A stretch of 64,000 bases of DNA, taken from an uncultured Sphingomonadales bacterium. GTDB lineage: Bacteria; Pseudomonadota; Alphaproteobacteria; Sphingomonadales; Sphingomonadaceae. Shown here piece after piece: positions 16,880 to 25,782 of this stretch (its first letter is position 1; each line of letters begins with the position of its first letter). Location of the stretch: contig CAIMDB010000028.1 in the NCBI GenBank assembly GCA_903839675.1, forward strand, positions 310,001-374,000, given 5' to 3'. The notes below the pieces were generated by a model. The model was given only the letters and a program-made list of their open reading frames with translations. It was not told where the DNA came from and did not search any database. Position numbers and translations under genes: made by a program.

Positions 16880-17875
16880 TCAGCCCAAACGGGCGGCAAC
16901 AAGCGCCTTCAAATCAGCTTCCGGGCGCGGACCATAATGTGAGATGATTTCGGCAGCACAGACCGAGCCCATGGTGAGGCTGTCAGCCAAGCTGCGGCCT
17001 TCGGCTTGCCCGGCCAAGAACCCGGCGGCAAACAAATCACCTGCGCCGGTCGTATCGACCACCTTGTCCACCGGTTCTGCCGCCACTTCAGCCCGCACGC
17101 CGTTCTGGATCGCAATCGCGCCCTTCTCGCTGCGGGTCACCACCAGCGTCGGGACGAGGGGTGCAGCCGCTGCCACGGCCGCTTCAAAATCCTCTGTGTC
17201 CATCAACGTGCAGATTTCGCCTTCATTTGCGAACAGGATGTCGATGTCACCGGCGTTCAAGAGCGCGCGGAAATCATCGCCATGGCGCGAGATGACGAAG
17301 TTGTCTGACAGGGTAAAGGCCACCTTACGCCCCGCATTCTTGGCGATCGCAATCGCCTCCCGCATCGCAGCGCGCGGCTCTTCCGGATCCCAAAGATAGC
17401 CTTCAAGGTACAACACGGCGGCTCGCTCAATCATCACTTTGTCGAGCGCCTTGGCAGGCAAATATTGCGACGCGCCAAGGAAGGTGTTCATCGTGCGCTG
17501 CCCATCGGGCGTGACGAAGATGAGGCACTGGGCCGTGGGCGGCTCTTCGCCCCGCATCGGCGTTGTAAAGTCGACACCGATCGCGCGGATGTCATGGCTA
17601 AAGACCTTGCCGAACTGGTCATCCGCCACTTGCCCGATAAAGCCGCATTTCCGGCCCAGCGCGGCCATGCCGGCAATCGTGTTGGCGGCCGAACCGCCCG
17701 AGATTTCATGGGCTGAGCCCATTTTGCCGTACAACAGATCGGCACGCGCGGCGTCGACGAGCTGCATGGCGCCCTTGGTCAAACCTTCTGCATCAATCAG
17801 TGCGTCATCAGCCGCAGCGATAATGTCGACAATCGCGTTGCCCACGGCAACAACATCAAGAGAGGCAGCAGTCAC
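16880..17875 (-). CDS. Adenosine kinase-like PfkB sugar kinase
   Basis: The 331-residue ribokinase-family protein shows NAIVDIIA near the start, the substrate loop GGSAANTIAGMAALG and the ATP-site signature DTTGAGDLFAAGFLAGQA with the catalytic Asp. The overall sequence matches the alphaproteobacterial adenosine kinase group rather than ribokinase or fructokinase. It would convert adenosine to AMP for purine salvage. The start is a GTG at 17875 behind a GGGGGAAA site. No partner gene on the same strand is close. Confidence 0.88.
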   Translation of the reverse strand: MTAASLDVVAVGNAIVDIIAAADDALIDAEGLTKGAMQLVDAARADLLYGKMGSAHEISGGSAANTIAGMAALGRKCGFIGQVADDQFGKVFSHDIRAIGVDFTTPMRGEEPPTAQCLIFVTPDGQRTMNTFLGASQYLPAKALDKVMIERAAVLYLEGYLWDPEEPRAAMREAIAIAKNAGRKVAFTLSDNFVISRHGDDFRALLNAGDIDILFANEGEICTLMDTEDFEAAVAAAAPLVPTLVVTRSEKGAIAIQNGVRAEVAAEPVDKVVDTTGAGDLFAAGFLAGQAEGRSLADSLTMGSVCAAEIISHYGPRPEADLKALVAARLG

Positions 17876-17951
17876 GTTTTTTCCCCCAAAGGATAAGCGG
17901 AATAGATGATGGTTGCGCGCCCGCTATCGACACGCAGCCAGGCATGCAAGG

Positions 17952-18569
17952 TTATTTGCGGTCGGGCTTCCACGCCCAGAAAAGAAAGCAGGGCGGAATG
18001 TTCCAATATTCAATGGCCTTGTCGATGCGCGGAAAATGCAGCGCCAGAAAATCCCGGACCTTAGCGCGATACTGATATACAAGAAACGCACCGCCGGGCC
18101 GCAACACGCGGGCCGTCGCCGCAGCGATGGCCGCCCCTATGCCCGCCGGTAAGGTTGAGAAGGGAAGCCCGGACAGAACATAGTCTGCATGAGTGTATCC
18201 GCTGTCCTGGACAATCTGTTCAACGTCAGCGGCAGACCCATGGATCGGCCGAAAACGGCTGTCCTTGATGGTGGCGGACAGGAAATCGATAAAGTCCTGA
18301 TTCAGGTCGATCGCGACGTAAGTTGCTTCAGGAGAAAGATTTTTTAAAATCTGTTGGCTGAAAGTCCCAACGCCGGGACCATATTCGACAAAGAGTTTAC
18401 ATGTCGTCCAATCCACCCGGCTCAACATATGCGTAACCAACGCGTCGCTCGATGGAATGATCGATCCAACCATGACCGGATTTTTAAGGAACCCGCGAAA
18501 GAACATTGCCCAAGGACCCCATGGCTTCTTCTGCAACCACCGGGACGTGGCAACGCGGCTACTTGTCAT
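17952..18569 (-). CDS. Class I SAM-dependent methyltransferase, phospholipid N-methyltransferase-like
   Basis: The 205-residue protein has FFRGFLKNPVMVGSIIPSSDALV at the start, SAM motif I FVEYGPGVGTFSQQIL, then YVAIDLNQDFIDFL and DYVLSGLPFSTLP. That order and the N-terminal GS-x-PSS segment resemble PmtA-type phosphatidylethanolamine methyltransferases and related rRNA dimethylase folds. Lipid methylation is plausible but unproven. The first ATG at 18569 is kept. The divergent ABM gene starts at 18689. Confidence 0.75.
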   Translation of the reverse strand: MTSSRVATSRWLQKKPWGPWAMFFRGFLKNPVMVGSIIPSSDALVTHMLSRVDWTTCKLFVEYGPGVGTFSQQILKNLSPEATYVAIDLNQDFIDFLSATIKDSRFRPIHGSAADVEQIVQDSGYTHADYVLSGLPFSTLPAGIGAAIAAATARVLRPGGAFLVYQYRAKVRDFLALHFPRIDKAIEYWNIPPCFLFWAWKPDRK

Positions 18570-18688
18570 TTGGGCTGGATGCTCCTCAGAATTACTTGGT
18601 CTCAGTTTGCAGATTGCCGAAGGGCTTTCAACCCGTATGGGCCATTAAAGGGGTTACGCAGGCGACGAGCGGCAGGTATCTGGATGCC

Positions 18689-19024
18689 ATGGGAAGCGAC
18701 CGTAAAGGCGACATCGCCGTCATTTTTGCCGCGACGCGCACCGAATTTGATCATGACGGCTATGAAAGAGCCGCTCAGGCGATGGCTGTGCTTGCCGAAC
18801 GCCAGCCCGGATATCGCGGCATAATGTCCACCCGCGGTGCCGATGGCTTTGGCATTACTGTCAGCTACTGGGCAGATGATGCCGCCGCCATGAAGTGGCG
18901 CGACAACCCGCAACATGCCGCCATCCGAGAACAGGGCCGCGCGCATTGGTATTCCTCCTACAGTCTTGAAGTGGCACGCGTGGAACGTGCTTATGCTTGG
19001 TCAAAGGCGCCCACCAATGGCTGA
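18689..19024 (+). CDS. ABM (antibiotic biosynthesis monooxygenase-like) domain protein
   Basis: The 111-residue protein contains DIAVIFAATRTEFDHDGYERAAQAMAVLAERQPGYRG and AAAMKWRDNPQHAAIREQGRAHWY, the alpha/beta barrel-dimer ABM pattern. Many such proteins are small cofactor-free oxygenases or stress proteins; no substrate can be named. The open frame reaches back to 18506 but that part overlaps the divergent methyltransferase and has no homology, so the ATG at 18689 is taken. Its stop overlaps the MFS start by 8 bases. Confidence 0.75.
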   Translation: MGSDRKGDIAVIFAATRTEFDHDGYERAAQAMAVLAERQPGYRGIMSTRGADGFGITVSYWADDAAAMKWRDNPQHAAIREQGRAHWYSSYSLEVARVERAYAWSKAPTNG

Positions 19025-20318
19025 TGCCCGTCAGAATAACCGCGATTTTACGCTGCTGTTCCTTGTCATGCTCATCACCGGGGCCGGAAACACAGCGCTG
19101 CAGTCCGTTTTGCCTACTTTGGGCCGCACAATTGGCGTGCCGGACAGCGTCATCGCAGCGGCCTTTTCGGTGTCTGCGGCCATCTGGGTGTTCTCCGCAC
19201 CCAAATGGGCGCGCCGGTCCGATAGGGACGGACGGCGGGAGATGGTCATGCTCGGGCTGGTCGGCTTTGTCTCATCCGTCGGTCTGTGCGGCATTGTTCT
19301 GACGCTCGGCCTGCAAAAGGTGCTTGGGCCGGTTGTGACGATGATCGCCTTTATCGCCGCGCGCATGCTGTATGGCATCTTTGGCGCAGCCGCCCCGCCC
19401 GCCGCGCAGGCCATGGTCGCGTTGCGCACGTCGCGTAAGGAACGCACCAAGGCGCTCACCATGCTGGGCTCTGCTTTTGGGCTCGGCACGATCCTTGGAC
19501 CTGCCGCTGCCCCCTGGCTCGTCGGTCTGCCGGTGGTCGGGCTTGCAGGACCAGCCTTCATTTTCGCGATCTTTGGTTCGGTCGTCCTTTTCTTCGTCTA
19601 CCGCTATCTGCGCGATGATTTGCCGACCGATGCCGGGCATGGCGCGGCGGTCAGCTATCCGTCCATTGGCGGCGCACCGACAGGCGGCAGTGTGACGGCG
19701 GCAACATCCCCCCAATCCAAGCCGCTTGCCCTGCGTGATCCGCGCATCTGGCCCTGGATGCTGCTCGGCCTTGTCATGGGCCATGCGCAGGCGATGACCG
19801 GGCAGGCCGTGGGCTTTCTCGTCATTGACCGGCTGCAATTGCCACTGGCCGATTCGCAACAGGCCATTGGCATCGTCCTGATGATCGGCGCCGGCGCGGC
19901 TCTATTGGTGCAATGGGGGCTGATTCCGTTGTTCAATCTGGAACCGCGCAAGATGGTTGTGGTGGGACTGGGCGTTGCGGCCATTGGCTCTGCGCTCACG
20001 GGCACAGCGTCTTCACTCTACGGTATCGCCACGGCTTATGCGATTGCCTGCGTCGGCTTTGGCTTCACCCGACCTGCGTTTACCGCAGGTGCCTCGCTGG
20101 CCGTCGACCGAAAACTCCAAGGCGCAGTGGCTGGGCGCGTGACCTCCGTCAACGGCGCGGCCTTTGTGCTCGGGCCGTCGATCGGTGTCGGGCTCTATGA
20201 GATCTGGGGACCGCTCCCTTATTACCTTTCCGCGGCAATTCTGGTGCTGCTGATCTTTTACGTCTTGGCGCGGATCAAGCCGTTGGAACCATTGGGATCT
20301 CCGACGCGGGAGCGGTAA
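19017..20318 (+). CDS. MFS transporter
   Basis: The 433-residue protein has 12 transmembrane helices. The cytoplasmic loop 2-3 reads PKWARRSDRDGRREMVMLGL, the classic MFS motif A region, and later ARMLYGIFGAAAPPAAQAMVA and GFTRPAFTAGASLA are typical of drug:proton antiporters. A central hydrophilic loop sits near 200-225. It is probably an efflux pump, substrate unknown. The start overlaps the ABM stop by 8 bases, so the two are coupled; this pair may act together on a small molecule. Confidence 0.9.
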   Translation: MADARQNNRDFTLLFLVMLITGAGNTALQSVLPTLGRTIGVPDSVIAAAFSVSAAIWVFSAPKWARRSDRDGRREMVMLGLVGFVSSVGLCGIVLTLGLQKVLGPVVTMIAFIAARMLYGIFGAAAPPAAQAMVALRTSRKERTKALTMLGSAFGLGTILGPAAAPWLVGLPVVGLAGPAFIFAIFGSVVLFFVYRYLRDDLPTDAGHGAAVSYPSIGGAPTGGSVTAATSPQSKPLALRDPRIWPWMLLGLVMGHAQAMTGQAVGFLVIDRLQLPLADSQQAIGIVLMIGAGAALLVQWGLIPLFNLEPRKMVVVGLGVAAIGSALTGTASSLYGIATAYAIACVGFGFTRPAFTAGASLAVDRKLQGAVAGRVTSVNGAAFVLGPSIGVGLYEIWGPLPYYLSAAILVLLIFYVLARIKPLEPLGSPTRER

Positions 20319-20341
20319 AGCGGGAGGTCTAAACTTCCCTT

Positions 20342-20646
20342 TTGTGCAAGTGCGAAAGCAACGCAGCCCGCCGCCTTTGGCTGAGGTCAGGGCGCAAATC
20401 AGGTGCAGGACACGGGCAGCTCCGAGGGTGTGGACGTGATAGCGGCGCCCGGCATCCTCAAGCCAGACCGACCTGTTTCAGGGGAAATCCCAAGAAGAAC
20501 GCGAATCACCAGCAAAGTGCCGCCCCTCGCGGACACAAAAAAGAAGGCCAGCCCCGAAGGACTGGCCTATGAAAGTTTGTATAGGAGAGGATGCCTGAAA
20601 GGCACCCTCTATGTGCACTGCACCCAATTATTGTGCAAATGCGAAA
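20342..20646. repeat. 16-base near-identical direct repeats flanking a gene-free stretch
   Basis: TTGTGCAAGTGCGAAA at 20342-20357 and TTGTGCAAATGCGAAA at 20631-20646 (15/16). The 376-bp region 20319-20694 that contains them has no convincing gene. Besides the repeats it holds a terminator-like hairpin for the minus strand. The right copy lies 48 bp before the LysR start and could be its operator. Confidence 0.5.
20536..20568 (-). terminator. Orphan Rho-independent terminator, minus strand
   Basis: Stem AGGCCAG (20545-20551) / CTGGCCT (20562-20568); read on the minus strand the hairpin is followed by TTC and then a run of six T. No minus-strand gene lies upstream within the gap. Confidence 0.6.
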
Positions 20647-20694
20647 TGAAAAACCGTGATTGCAGTTTATGCAATCGCCCTGTATGAAGAGGCC

Positions 20695-21582
20695 ATGCGT
20701 CGCCTCCCCTCCCTTGCCGCCATTGAAGCCTTTGTTCAGGTTGCCCGTCTCGGGTCGATCAAGGCTGCGGCCGAAGAGCTTTCCCTGTCATCACCTGCCT
20801 TAAGCCGCAGGATTCAGTCGCTAGAGGCCTTTGTTGGTCGCGCGCTGTTCGAGCGAGGACACCAATCGATACGCCTGAATGACGATGGCGAAGAGCTGAT
20901 GGCCCTTGTCGTGCAGCCGATTGAGATGCTGGGGGACGCGATCGAGACAATGACATCGCGCGACCATGTTATGCGTTTACGGCTGGGTGTGCCGTCGCTT
21001 TTTGCATCGCAACGGCTGATCCCGCACTTCCCGGCGATGCGGAAGGTCCACCCCCAGCTCCATATCGATCTGGATACCGCCGCCCATGCACTATCCCGCC
21101 TAGGCGACGGGCTTGATTGCGCCATCGCTTTGGCCGGGGAACTCGACCCCGCCCTTTTTGGTGTCCGCATTTATCGCGACAATATCTACACCGTGGGCGC
21201 ACGCCGCCTTGTGCAGGGCCCGCACGCCATCACCCGCCCGGAACAGGTGGGGGAGATGACGGTGATGATCCACCGCGAATTGGAAGAAACGTTTGACGCT
21301 TGGCGCGAAGCGGTCGGCCTGCCCGATCTCGAGCCTGCCGCGATCGACTATTACGACTCAGGCCAGCTCATGCTGGAGGCGGCGGCCCAAGGCATGGGCA
21401 TCGCCTTCCTCCACCAGAATTTGCTCGCCGACTATTCCGACGAACGGCTCGTCCGGATGTTCGCGGACATCGAAGTCCGCAGCCCATACAGCTACTGGTT
21501 CGCCTGCCGGCCCCGCGCGCTAGAAAGTCAGCCAGTGCGGTTGTTCCGCGACTGGCTGGTCAATCTCTATGCGGCTGATTAG
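20695..21582 (+). CDS. LysR-family transcriptional regulator
   Basis: The 295-residue protein has an N-terminal winged helix-turn-helix (LPSLAAIEAFVQVARLGSIKAAAEELSLSSPALSRRIQSLEAFVGRALFER) and a periplasmic-binding-like effector domain from about residue 95. This is the GcvA-like branch by its N-terminus. The ATG at 20695 follows a GAAGAGG site. The neighbours do not reveal a divergent target; the 16-base repeat upstream may be its site. It converges on the cyclophilin gene, stops overlapping by four bases. Confidence 0.92.
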   Translation: MRRLPSLAAIEAFVQVARLGSIKAAAEELSLSSPALSRRIQSLEAFVGRALFERGHQSIRLNDDGEELMALVVQPIEMLGDAIETMTSRDHVMRLRLGVPSLFASQRLIPHFPAMRKVHPQLHIDLDTAAHALSRLGDGLDCAIALAGELDPALFGVRIYRDNIYTVGARRLVQGPHAITRPEQVGEMTVMIHRELEETFDAWREAVGLPDLEPAAIDYYDSGQLMLEAAAQGMGIAFLHQNLLADYSDERLVRMFADIEVRSPYSYWFACRPRALESQPVRLFRDWLVNLYAAD

Positions 21583-22025
21583 GCGACCGTCGCTTTGACG
21601 ATCTTGCCGGGCTTTGCCGGCGGCTCACCCTTTGGCAGGGCGTCGACATGTTCCATGCCCGACGTGACCTGACCCCAAACCGTATACTGACGGTCAAGGA
21701 AGCCGGCATCGTCAAAGCAGATGAAGAACTGGCTGTTGGCGCTGTTCGGGTTTGACGAACGGGCCATGGAGCAAACGCCGCGGACGTGCGGCTCTGCGTT
21801 GAACTCCGCTTTCAGGTCGGGCTTGTCTGAACCGCCCATGCCGGTGCCGGTCGGATCGCCACCCTGCGCCATGAAGCCGGGGATGACGCGGTGGAAAACC
21901 ACGCCATCGTAAAAGCCGGACTGCGCCAGTTCACTAATGCGGGCCACATGGCCTGGGGCCAGATCAGGACGCAGCTGGATGACAACGTCACCGGTTTCGA
22001 GAGTAAAGGTCAGTGTATCGGCCAT
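21579..22025 (-). CDS. Cyclophilin-type peptidyl-prolyl cis-trans isomerase
   Basis: The 148-residue protein shows FHRVIPGFMAQGGDPTGTGMGG, the catalytic Arg/Phe/Met/Gln cluster, then GVCSMARSSNPNSANSQFFICFDDAGFLDRQYTVWGQV. It lacks a signal peptide, so it is the cytoplasmic PpiB type. The longer frame to 22094 begins outside the conserved region. It follows the LLM oxidoreductase on the same strand by 37 bp. Confidence 0.95.
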   Translation of the reverse strand: MADTLTFTLETGDVVIQLRPDLAPGHVARISELAQSGFYDGVVFHRVIPGFMAQGGDPTGTGMGGSDKPDLKAEFNAEPHVRGVCSMARSSNPNSANSQFFICFDDAGFLDRQYTVWGQVTSGMEHVDALPKGEPPAKPGKIVKATVA

Positions 22026-22062
22026 GACTGGACTTTCTGCTGATGAAAAACTGCGCCCGCCC

Positions 22063-23088
22063 CTACGCGGCTTGGGCAGGGGATGCCAACCCATATTCGG
22101 CAGCGATCAGGCGATAGCTGCGCTTGCGGGCCTCATGATCGGGCATGATGTTGACGAGCATCATTTCATCCGCGCCATAAAAGGCCGCGACCTCATCCAC
22201 CTGCGCCTTCACCTCAGACGGGCTACCAAGGATCGACCGGCGGTTGCGCTGCGGCGCGTCGACCACTGTTGCAGCCCAGCTTTCCGCCTTTTCAACCGAT
22301 GGAACGGGAATCAGTTCACCGCGCACGAGATGATGGAACATCATGCGCGCCGGAACGGCCAGCCGCTCTGCTTCGGCACGCGAGGGCGCGGCAATCGCCC
22401 AGCTTGCGATCATCAGATAAGGCTTATCCAGCCAGCGCGATGGACGGAAGTGGCGTTTGTAAAGCTCGGCCTGCGGCAAGCCATCTGAATTGATGAAGTC
22501 GGCAATGCAGTAAGGCAGGCCAACTTCTGCCGCCCAGGCCGCACTTTCAATGGACGAGCCGAGCAACCAAGGCTCCACCGTCCCGCCGCCGGTGGGCAGT
22601 GTGTCTTTCAGGCTGGCAAAGGGGTGGTCCTCAGGCAGGCCGTTGCCGAGATAAGCGAGCACCTCCGCCAGATTCTGCGGGAAATCATCCACCGGCATCC
22701 GGCGCGACCGGTCCCGCTGGAGCGCATAGGAGGTCCGCCCATCGGTGCCCGGCGCACGCCCAAGCCCAAGGTCGATTCGGTCCGGCGCCAATGCGGCGAG
22801 GAGTTTGAAGGTCTCGGCAACTTTGAACGGGGAATAATGCGGCAGCATGATGCCGCCTGACCCCAGACGGATGCGGTGCGTGGCGAGCGCCACCGGGCCC
22901 ATCAGCACTTCGGGCGCGCATCCGGCAAGTCCCGGCGAGGCATGGTGTTCTGCCAGCCAATAACGGTGATATCCGGCGGCCTCGCAGGTCTGGGCAAGGT
23001 CAATCGTGTTGCGCAGCGCATCGGAGGCCGTGTGGCCTTCCTCAATCGGAGACTGGTCGAGCACGGAAAGGAGAAATGTGTCTGTCAT
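22063..23088 (-). CDS. LLM class flavin-dependent oxidoreductase
   Basis: The 341-residue luciferase-like protein begins [52 protein letters not shown], the start shared by the MsnO8-type group, and contains [43 protein letters not shown]. It should bind FMN reduced elsewhere and monooxygenate an unknown substrate. An AGGAGA site lies before the ATG. It is followed by the cyclophilin gene. Confidence 0.9.
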   Translation of the reverse strand: MTDTFLLSVLDQSPIEEGHTASDALRNTIDLAQTCEAAGYHRYWLAEHHASPGLAGCAPEVLMGPVALATHRIRLGSGGIMLPHYSPFKVAETFKLLAALAPDRIDLGLGRAPGTDGRTSYALQRDRSRRMPVDDFPQNLAEVLAYLGNGLPEDHPFASLKDTLPTGGGTVEPWLLGSSIESAAWAAEVGLPYCIADFINSDGLPQAELYKRHFRPSRWLDKPYLMIASWAIAAPSRAEAERLAVPARMMFHHLVRGELIPVPSVEKAESWAATVVDAPQRNRRSILGSPSEVKAQVDEVAAFYGADEMMLVNIMPDHEARKRSYRLIAAEYGLASPAQAA

Positions 23089-23193
23089 CTTCCCAATCTA
23101 GCAACGCTTTGGCGGGATGGAAGGCAAAGCTTGCCATGCTGAATCAGCGCGCCTAACCACGCAACGTTGCACGCCAGCCTGACGGAAGGGACG

Positions 23194-24600
23194 ATGAGCG
23201 AAACCGACATCACCCGCACCGCCGACCCCGTGGTCGCAAACCAGCTGGACGAAGACGACCATCTGAAGCGTGAATTCGTGCGCGACGTGCTTTCCGCCGT
23301 CGATGATGGGGACGATGTGGGCGCGCGCACGCTTGTGGCCCCGCTGCATCCGGCCGACATCGCCGACTTGATCGAACAGACGCCCGCCGATGACCGCCGG
23401 GCTTTGGTGCGGGCTTTGTCCGACCTGATTGACGCCGACGTCATTGCGGAAATGAACGATTATGTCCGTGAGGATTTGATCGACGATCTGGCGCCCGAGC
23501 AGGTGGCCGACATTGCCGCTGAACTCGATACCGACGATGCCGTCGCCATCATCGAGGACATGGAGGAGGACGACCAGCGCGCCGTTCTCCGCGCGCTCGC
23601 GCCTGATGACCGCGCCGCCATTGAAGAGGCGCTCTCTTATCCGGAAGAATCCGCCGGCCGCCTGATGCAGCGCGAGTTGATCGCGGTGCCCGAACATTGG
23701 ACGGTCGGGCAGGTCATCGATTACCTGCGCGAAAATCAGGATCTGACGACCGATTTCTGGGAAGTCTTCGTTGTTGATCCGCAGCATCATCCGGTCGGCA
23801 CTTGCCATCTCAGCTGGGTGCTGCGGACACCGCGTGCCGTCAGCATGGCCGACGTCATGAAGCGGGAACAGACTCTGATCCCGGTCGAGATGGATCAGGA
23901 AGAAGTGGCGCTGCGCTTCCAGAAATATGGCCTGATCTCAGCGGCCGTCGTCGATCCGTCCAGCCGTCTAGTCGGGATGATCACGGTCGATGACATCGTC
24001 CACATCATTCAGGAAGAGGCGAGCGAGGACATCCTCAAGTTGTCCGGTGCCGGTGAAGGCGACATTCACGAGCCGATCTTCGACAGCTACAAAACGCGCG
24101 TCCGCTGGCTGCTCGCCAATCTCATCACGGCGCTGTCTGCGGCGACGATCATCAATTTCTTCGAAGGCACGATTGAGAAGATGGCCGTGCTGGCCGCGCT
24201 TATGCCGATGGTCGCAGGCGTTGGCGGCAATGCGGGTACGCAGACGATGGCTGTCGCCGTGCGGGCCATCGCCACCAACGAACTGACCCGGTCCAACACT
24301 TGGCGCACCATATTGCGCGAAATCCGCGTGGCGATCCTGAACGGTTTAACGGTCGCCCTCGTCATGGGCGTCGGCGTCGCCTTCTTCCTCGGCAACACGC
24401 AATTGGGCGGCGTCATCGCAGCGGCCATGCTGACCAATATCGTGATTGCGGGCCTCGCGGGCGTGTTCGTCCCCGTCCTTTTGGACCGGATGGATGTGGA
24501 CCCGGCGGTCGCCTCTTCCATCTTTGTGACGATGATCACCGATTCGATGGGCTTCCTCGCGTTTCTGGGGCTTGCGGCCGCGACCGGACTGGTTGGCTGA
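23194..24600 (+). CDS. mgtE: MgtE magnesium transporter
   Basis: The 468-residue protein has the MgtE N-domain (superhelical, with DTDDAVAIIEDMEEDD and LSYPEESAGRLM), two CBS domains (about 145-265) and a C-terminal five-helix channel including MVAGVGGNAGTQTMAV, the magnesium pore segment. It imports Mg2+ and closes when the cytosolic domains bind Mg2+. The ATG at 23194 follows GGAAGGG; the longer frame from 23167 is rejected. The stop TGA overlaps the DUF1489 start by one base. Confidence 0.96.
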   Translation: MSETDITRTADPVVANQLDEDDHLKREFVRDVLSAVDDGDDVGARTLVAPLHPADIADLIEQTPADDRRALVRALSDLIDADVIAEMNDYVREDLIDDLAPEQVADIAAELDTDDAVAIIEDMEEDDQRAVLRALAPDDRAAIEEALSYPEESAGRLMQRELIAVPEHWTVGQVIDYLRENQDLTTDFWEVFVVDPQHHPVGTCHLSWVLRTPRAVSMADVMKREQTLIPVEMDQEEVALRFQKYGLISAAVVDPSSRLVGMITVDDIVHIIQEEASEDILKLSGAGEGDIHEPIFDSYKTRVRWLLANLITALSAATIINFFEGTIEKMAVLAALMPMVAGVGGNAGTQTMAVAVRAIATNELTRSNTWRTILREIRVAILNGLTVALVMGVGVAFFLGNTQLGGVIAAAMLTNIVIAGLAGVFVPVLLDRMDVDPAVASSIFVTMITDSMGFLAFLGLAAATGLVG

Positions 24601-25010
24601 TGCCACTCCATTTGTCGCGGGTGGCCTTCGGCGCCGCCGCCTTTGCTGATCTCGTCAACCGCATCGAAGCGAACCGCACAGGCGACGCAGTGCGCCTCAC
24701 CACACGTTATCTGCCCAAGCGCCACGCCGAGATTCTGGAGGGTGGCTCGCTCTACTGGATCATTAAGCACCAGTTGGTCGGTCGTGCGCGCGTTTTGGGA
24801 TTTGAAGATACGCCCGAAGGCCGCGTCAACATCGTGCTGGAGGCCAAGGTCATCCCCGTCAATCCGATGCCCCGCCGCGCGCATCAGGGCTGGCGCTATC
24901 TGGAAGATAAGGACGCTCCTGCCGATCTTGGCACCGTCAGCGAGGGTGAGGATGTGTCAGACCTGCCACCGACCCTGCTAAGCGAACTGGCTGATTTGTC
25001 ACTGATTTGA
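24600..25010 (+). CDS. DUF1489 protein
   Basis: The 136-residue protein begins with PLHLSRVAFGAAAFADLVNRI and contains TTRYLPKRHAEILEGGSLYWIIKHQLVGRARVLGF, the alphaproteobacterial DUF1489 pattern. Its function is unknown. It starts on the last base of the mgtE stop (TGATG), so it is coupled to the transporter. The RYLPKR and WIIKHQLVGR basic stretches suggest an RNA or nucleotide ligand, which is only a guess. Confidence 0.85.
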   Translation: MPLHLSRVAFGAAAFADLVNRIEANRTGDAVRLTTRYLPKRHAEILEGGSLYWIIKHQLVGRARVLGFEDTPEGRVNIVLEAKVIPVNPMPRRAHQGWRYLEDKDAPADLGTVSEGEDVSDLPPTLLSELADLSLI

Positions 25011-25035
25011 GGCAAGCGCCCCTTATCGGCGGACG

Positions 25036-25740
25036 TTATTTCCCGCAGGTGACCTGGCCATTGCCGCCATTGTTCACGGTGCAAGCAGGCTTTCCCGATA
25101 CAAGGACATTGCCGGTGCCGGTGGAGGTGATCTTTGCCGTACGTGTGGCCGCAAGATCGGCGTCGCCGGCGCTTTCCCATGTGACAGCAAGATCAGCGAC
25201 GGAGAGCGCGCCGCCGTTCACAGACCCTGCGCCACGACCGGTGATCGCGGCGTTGCGCGCTTTTCCGGACAACGTCACTGTGCCAGTACCAACGACACCA
25301 ATGTCCATCCTGTCGGCCTGAACATTGGTGGCAGACAGGCTACCGGAACCTTCCACGACAACTGCGACGCGCAGGCCCTTCATACCTGTGAGCGAGAGCG
25401 CACCGCTGCCCGCAAGCGACGCCTCTCTGAGTGCCGGCGCGCGGATGGTGATGACCGCGGGTGGCCCCTTATCTTCAGCGCCGCCAAAGTTCGTGCGGTC
25501 CAGCCGGACGAATAAGGTTTGACCCTGCACGTCGAGCCGGACGCGATCGAGCGCGTCATTGCTGCCCTTGCCGCGCACGGTGGTCAGACGGTCCGCAATG
25601 ACGTCAACCCGGAACGGCCCGATCACGCGGATGCGTTGGAAGTCGGAGATTGAAAAGGTGCGCTCCGCAGCGCTGACCTCAATCGGGACGGCGAACCCGG
25701 CGAGGAGGGCAAGGACGGCGAGGGGAAAAGCGCGGTTCAT
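25036..25740 (-). CDS. DUF2807 (GIN-domain) exported protein
   Basis: The 234-residue protein has a signal peptide (AVLALLAGFAVPIEVSA) and a DUF2807 repeat fold: FQRIRVIGPFRVDVIADRLTTVRGKG, then repeating LSGSGxx and AxxxGSGSLS rungs up to a C-terminal CTVNNGGNGQVTCG with two cysteines. The family is described as a putative auto-transporter adhesin head domain; its real role is unclear. It is a paralogue of the next gene on the same strand, 42 bp away, sharing the closing C-x-n-G-x-G-x-V-x-C pattern. Confidence 0.82.
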   Translation of the reverse strand: MNRAFPLAVLALLAGFAVPIEVSAAERTFSISDFQRIRVIGPFRVDVIADRLTTVRGKGSNDALDRVRLDVQGQTLFVRLDRTNFGGAEDKGPPAVITIRAPALREASLAGSGALSLTGMKGLRVAVVVEGSGSLSATNVQADRMDIGVVGTGTVTLSGKARNAAITGRGAGSVNGGALSVADLAVTWESAGDADLAATRTAKITSTGTGNVLVSGKPACTVNNGGNGQVTCGK

Positions 25741-25782
25741 GCCGGGGGTATGGAACCTGCTGCCGACAGGAGCAAGCCATCC

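Noticed and set aside
18506-18688. N-terminal extension of the ABM protein
   Set aside because: It overlaps the divergent methyltransferase start and shows no domain; the ATG at 18689 gives a normal ABM length.
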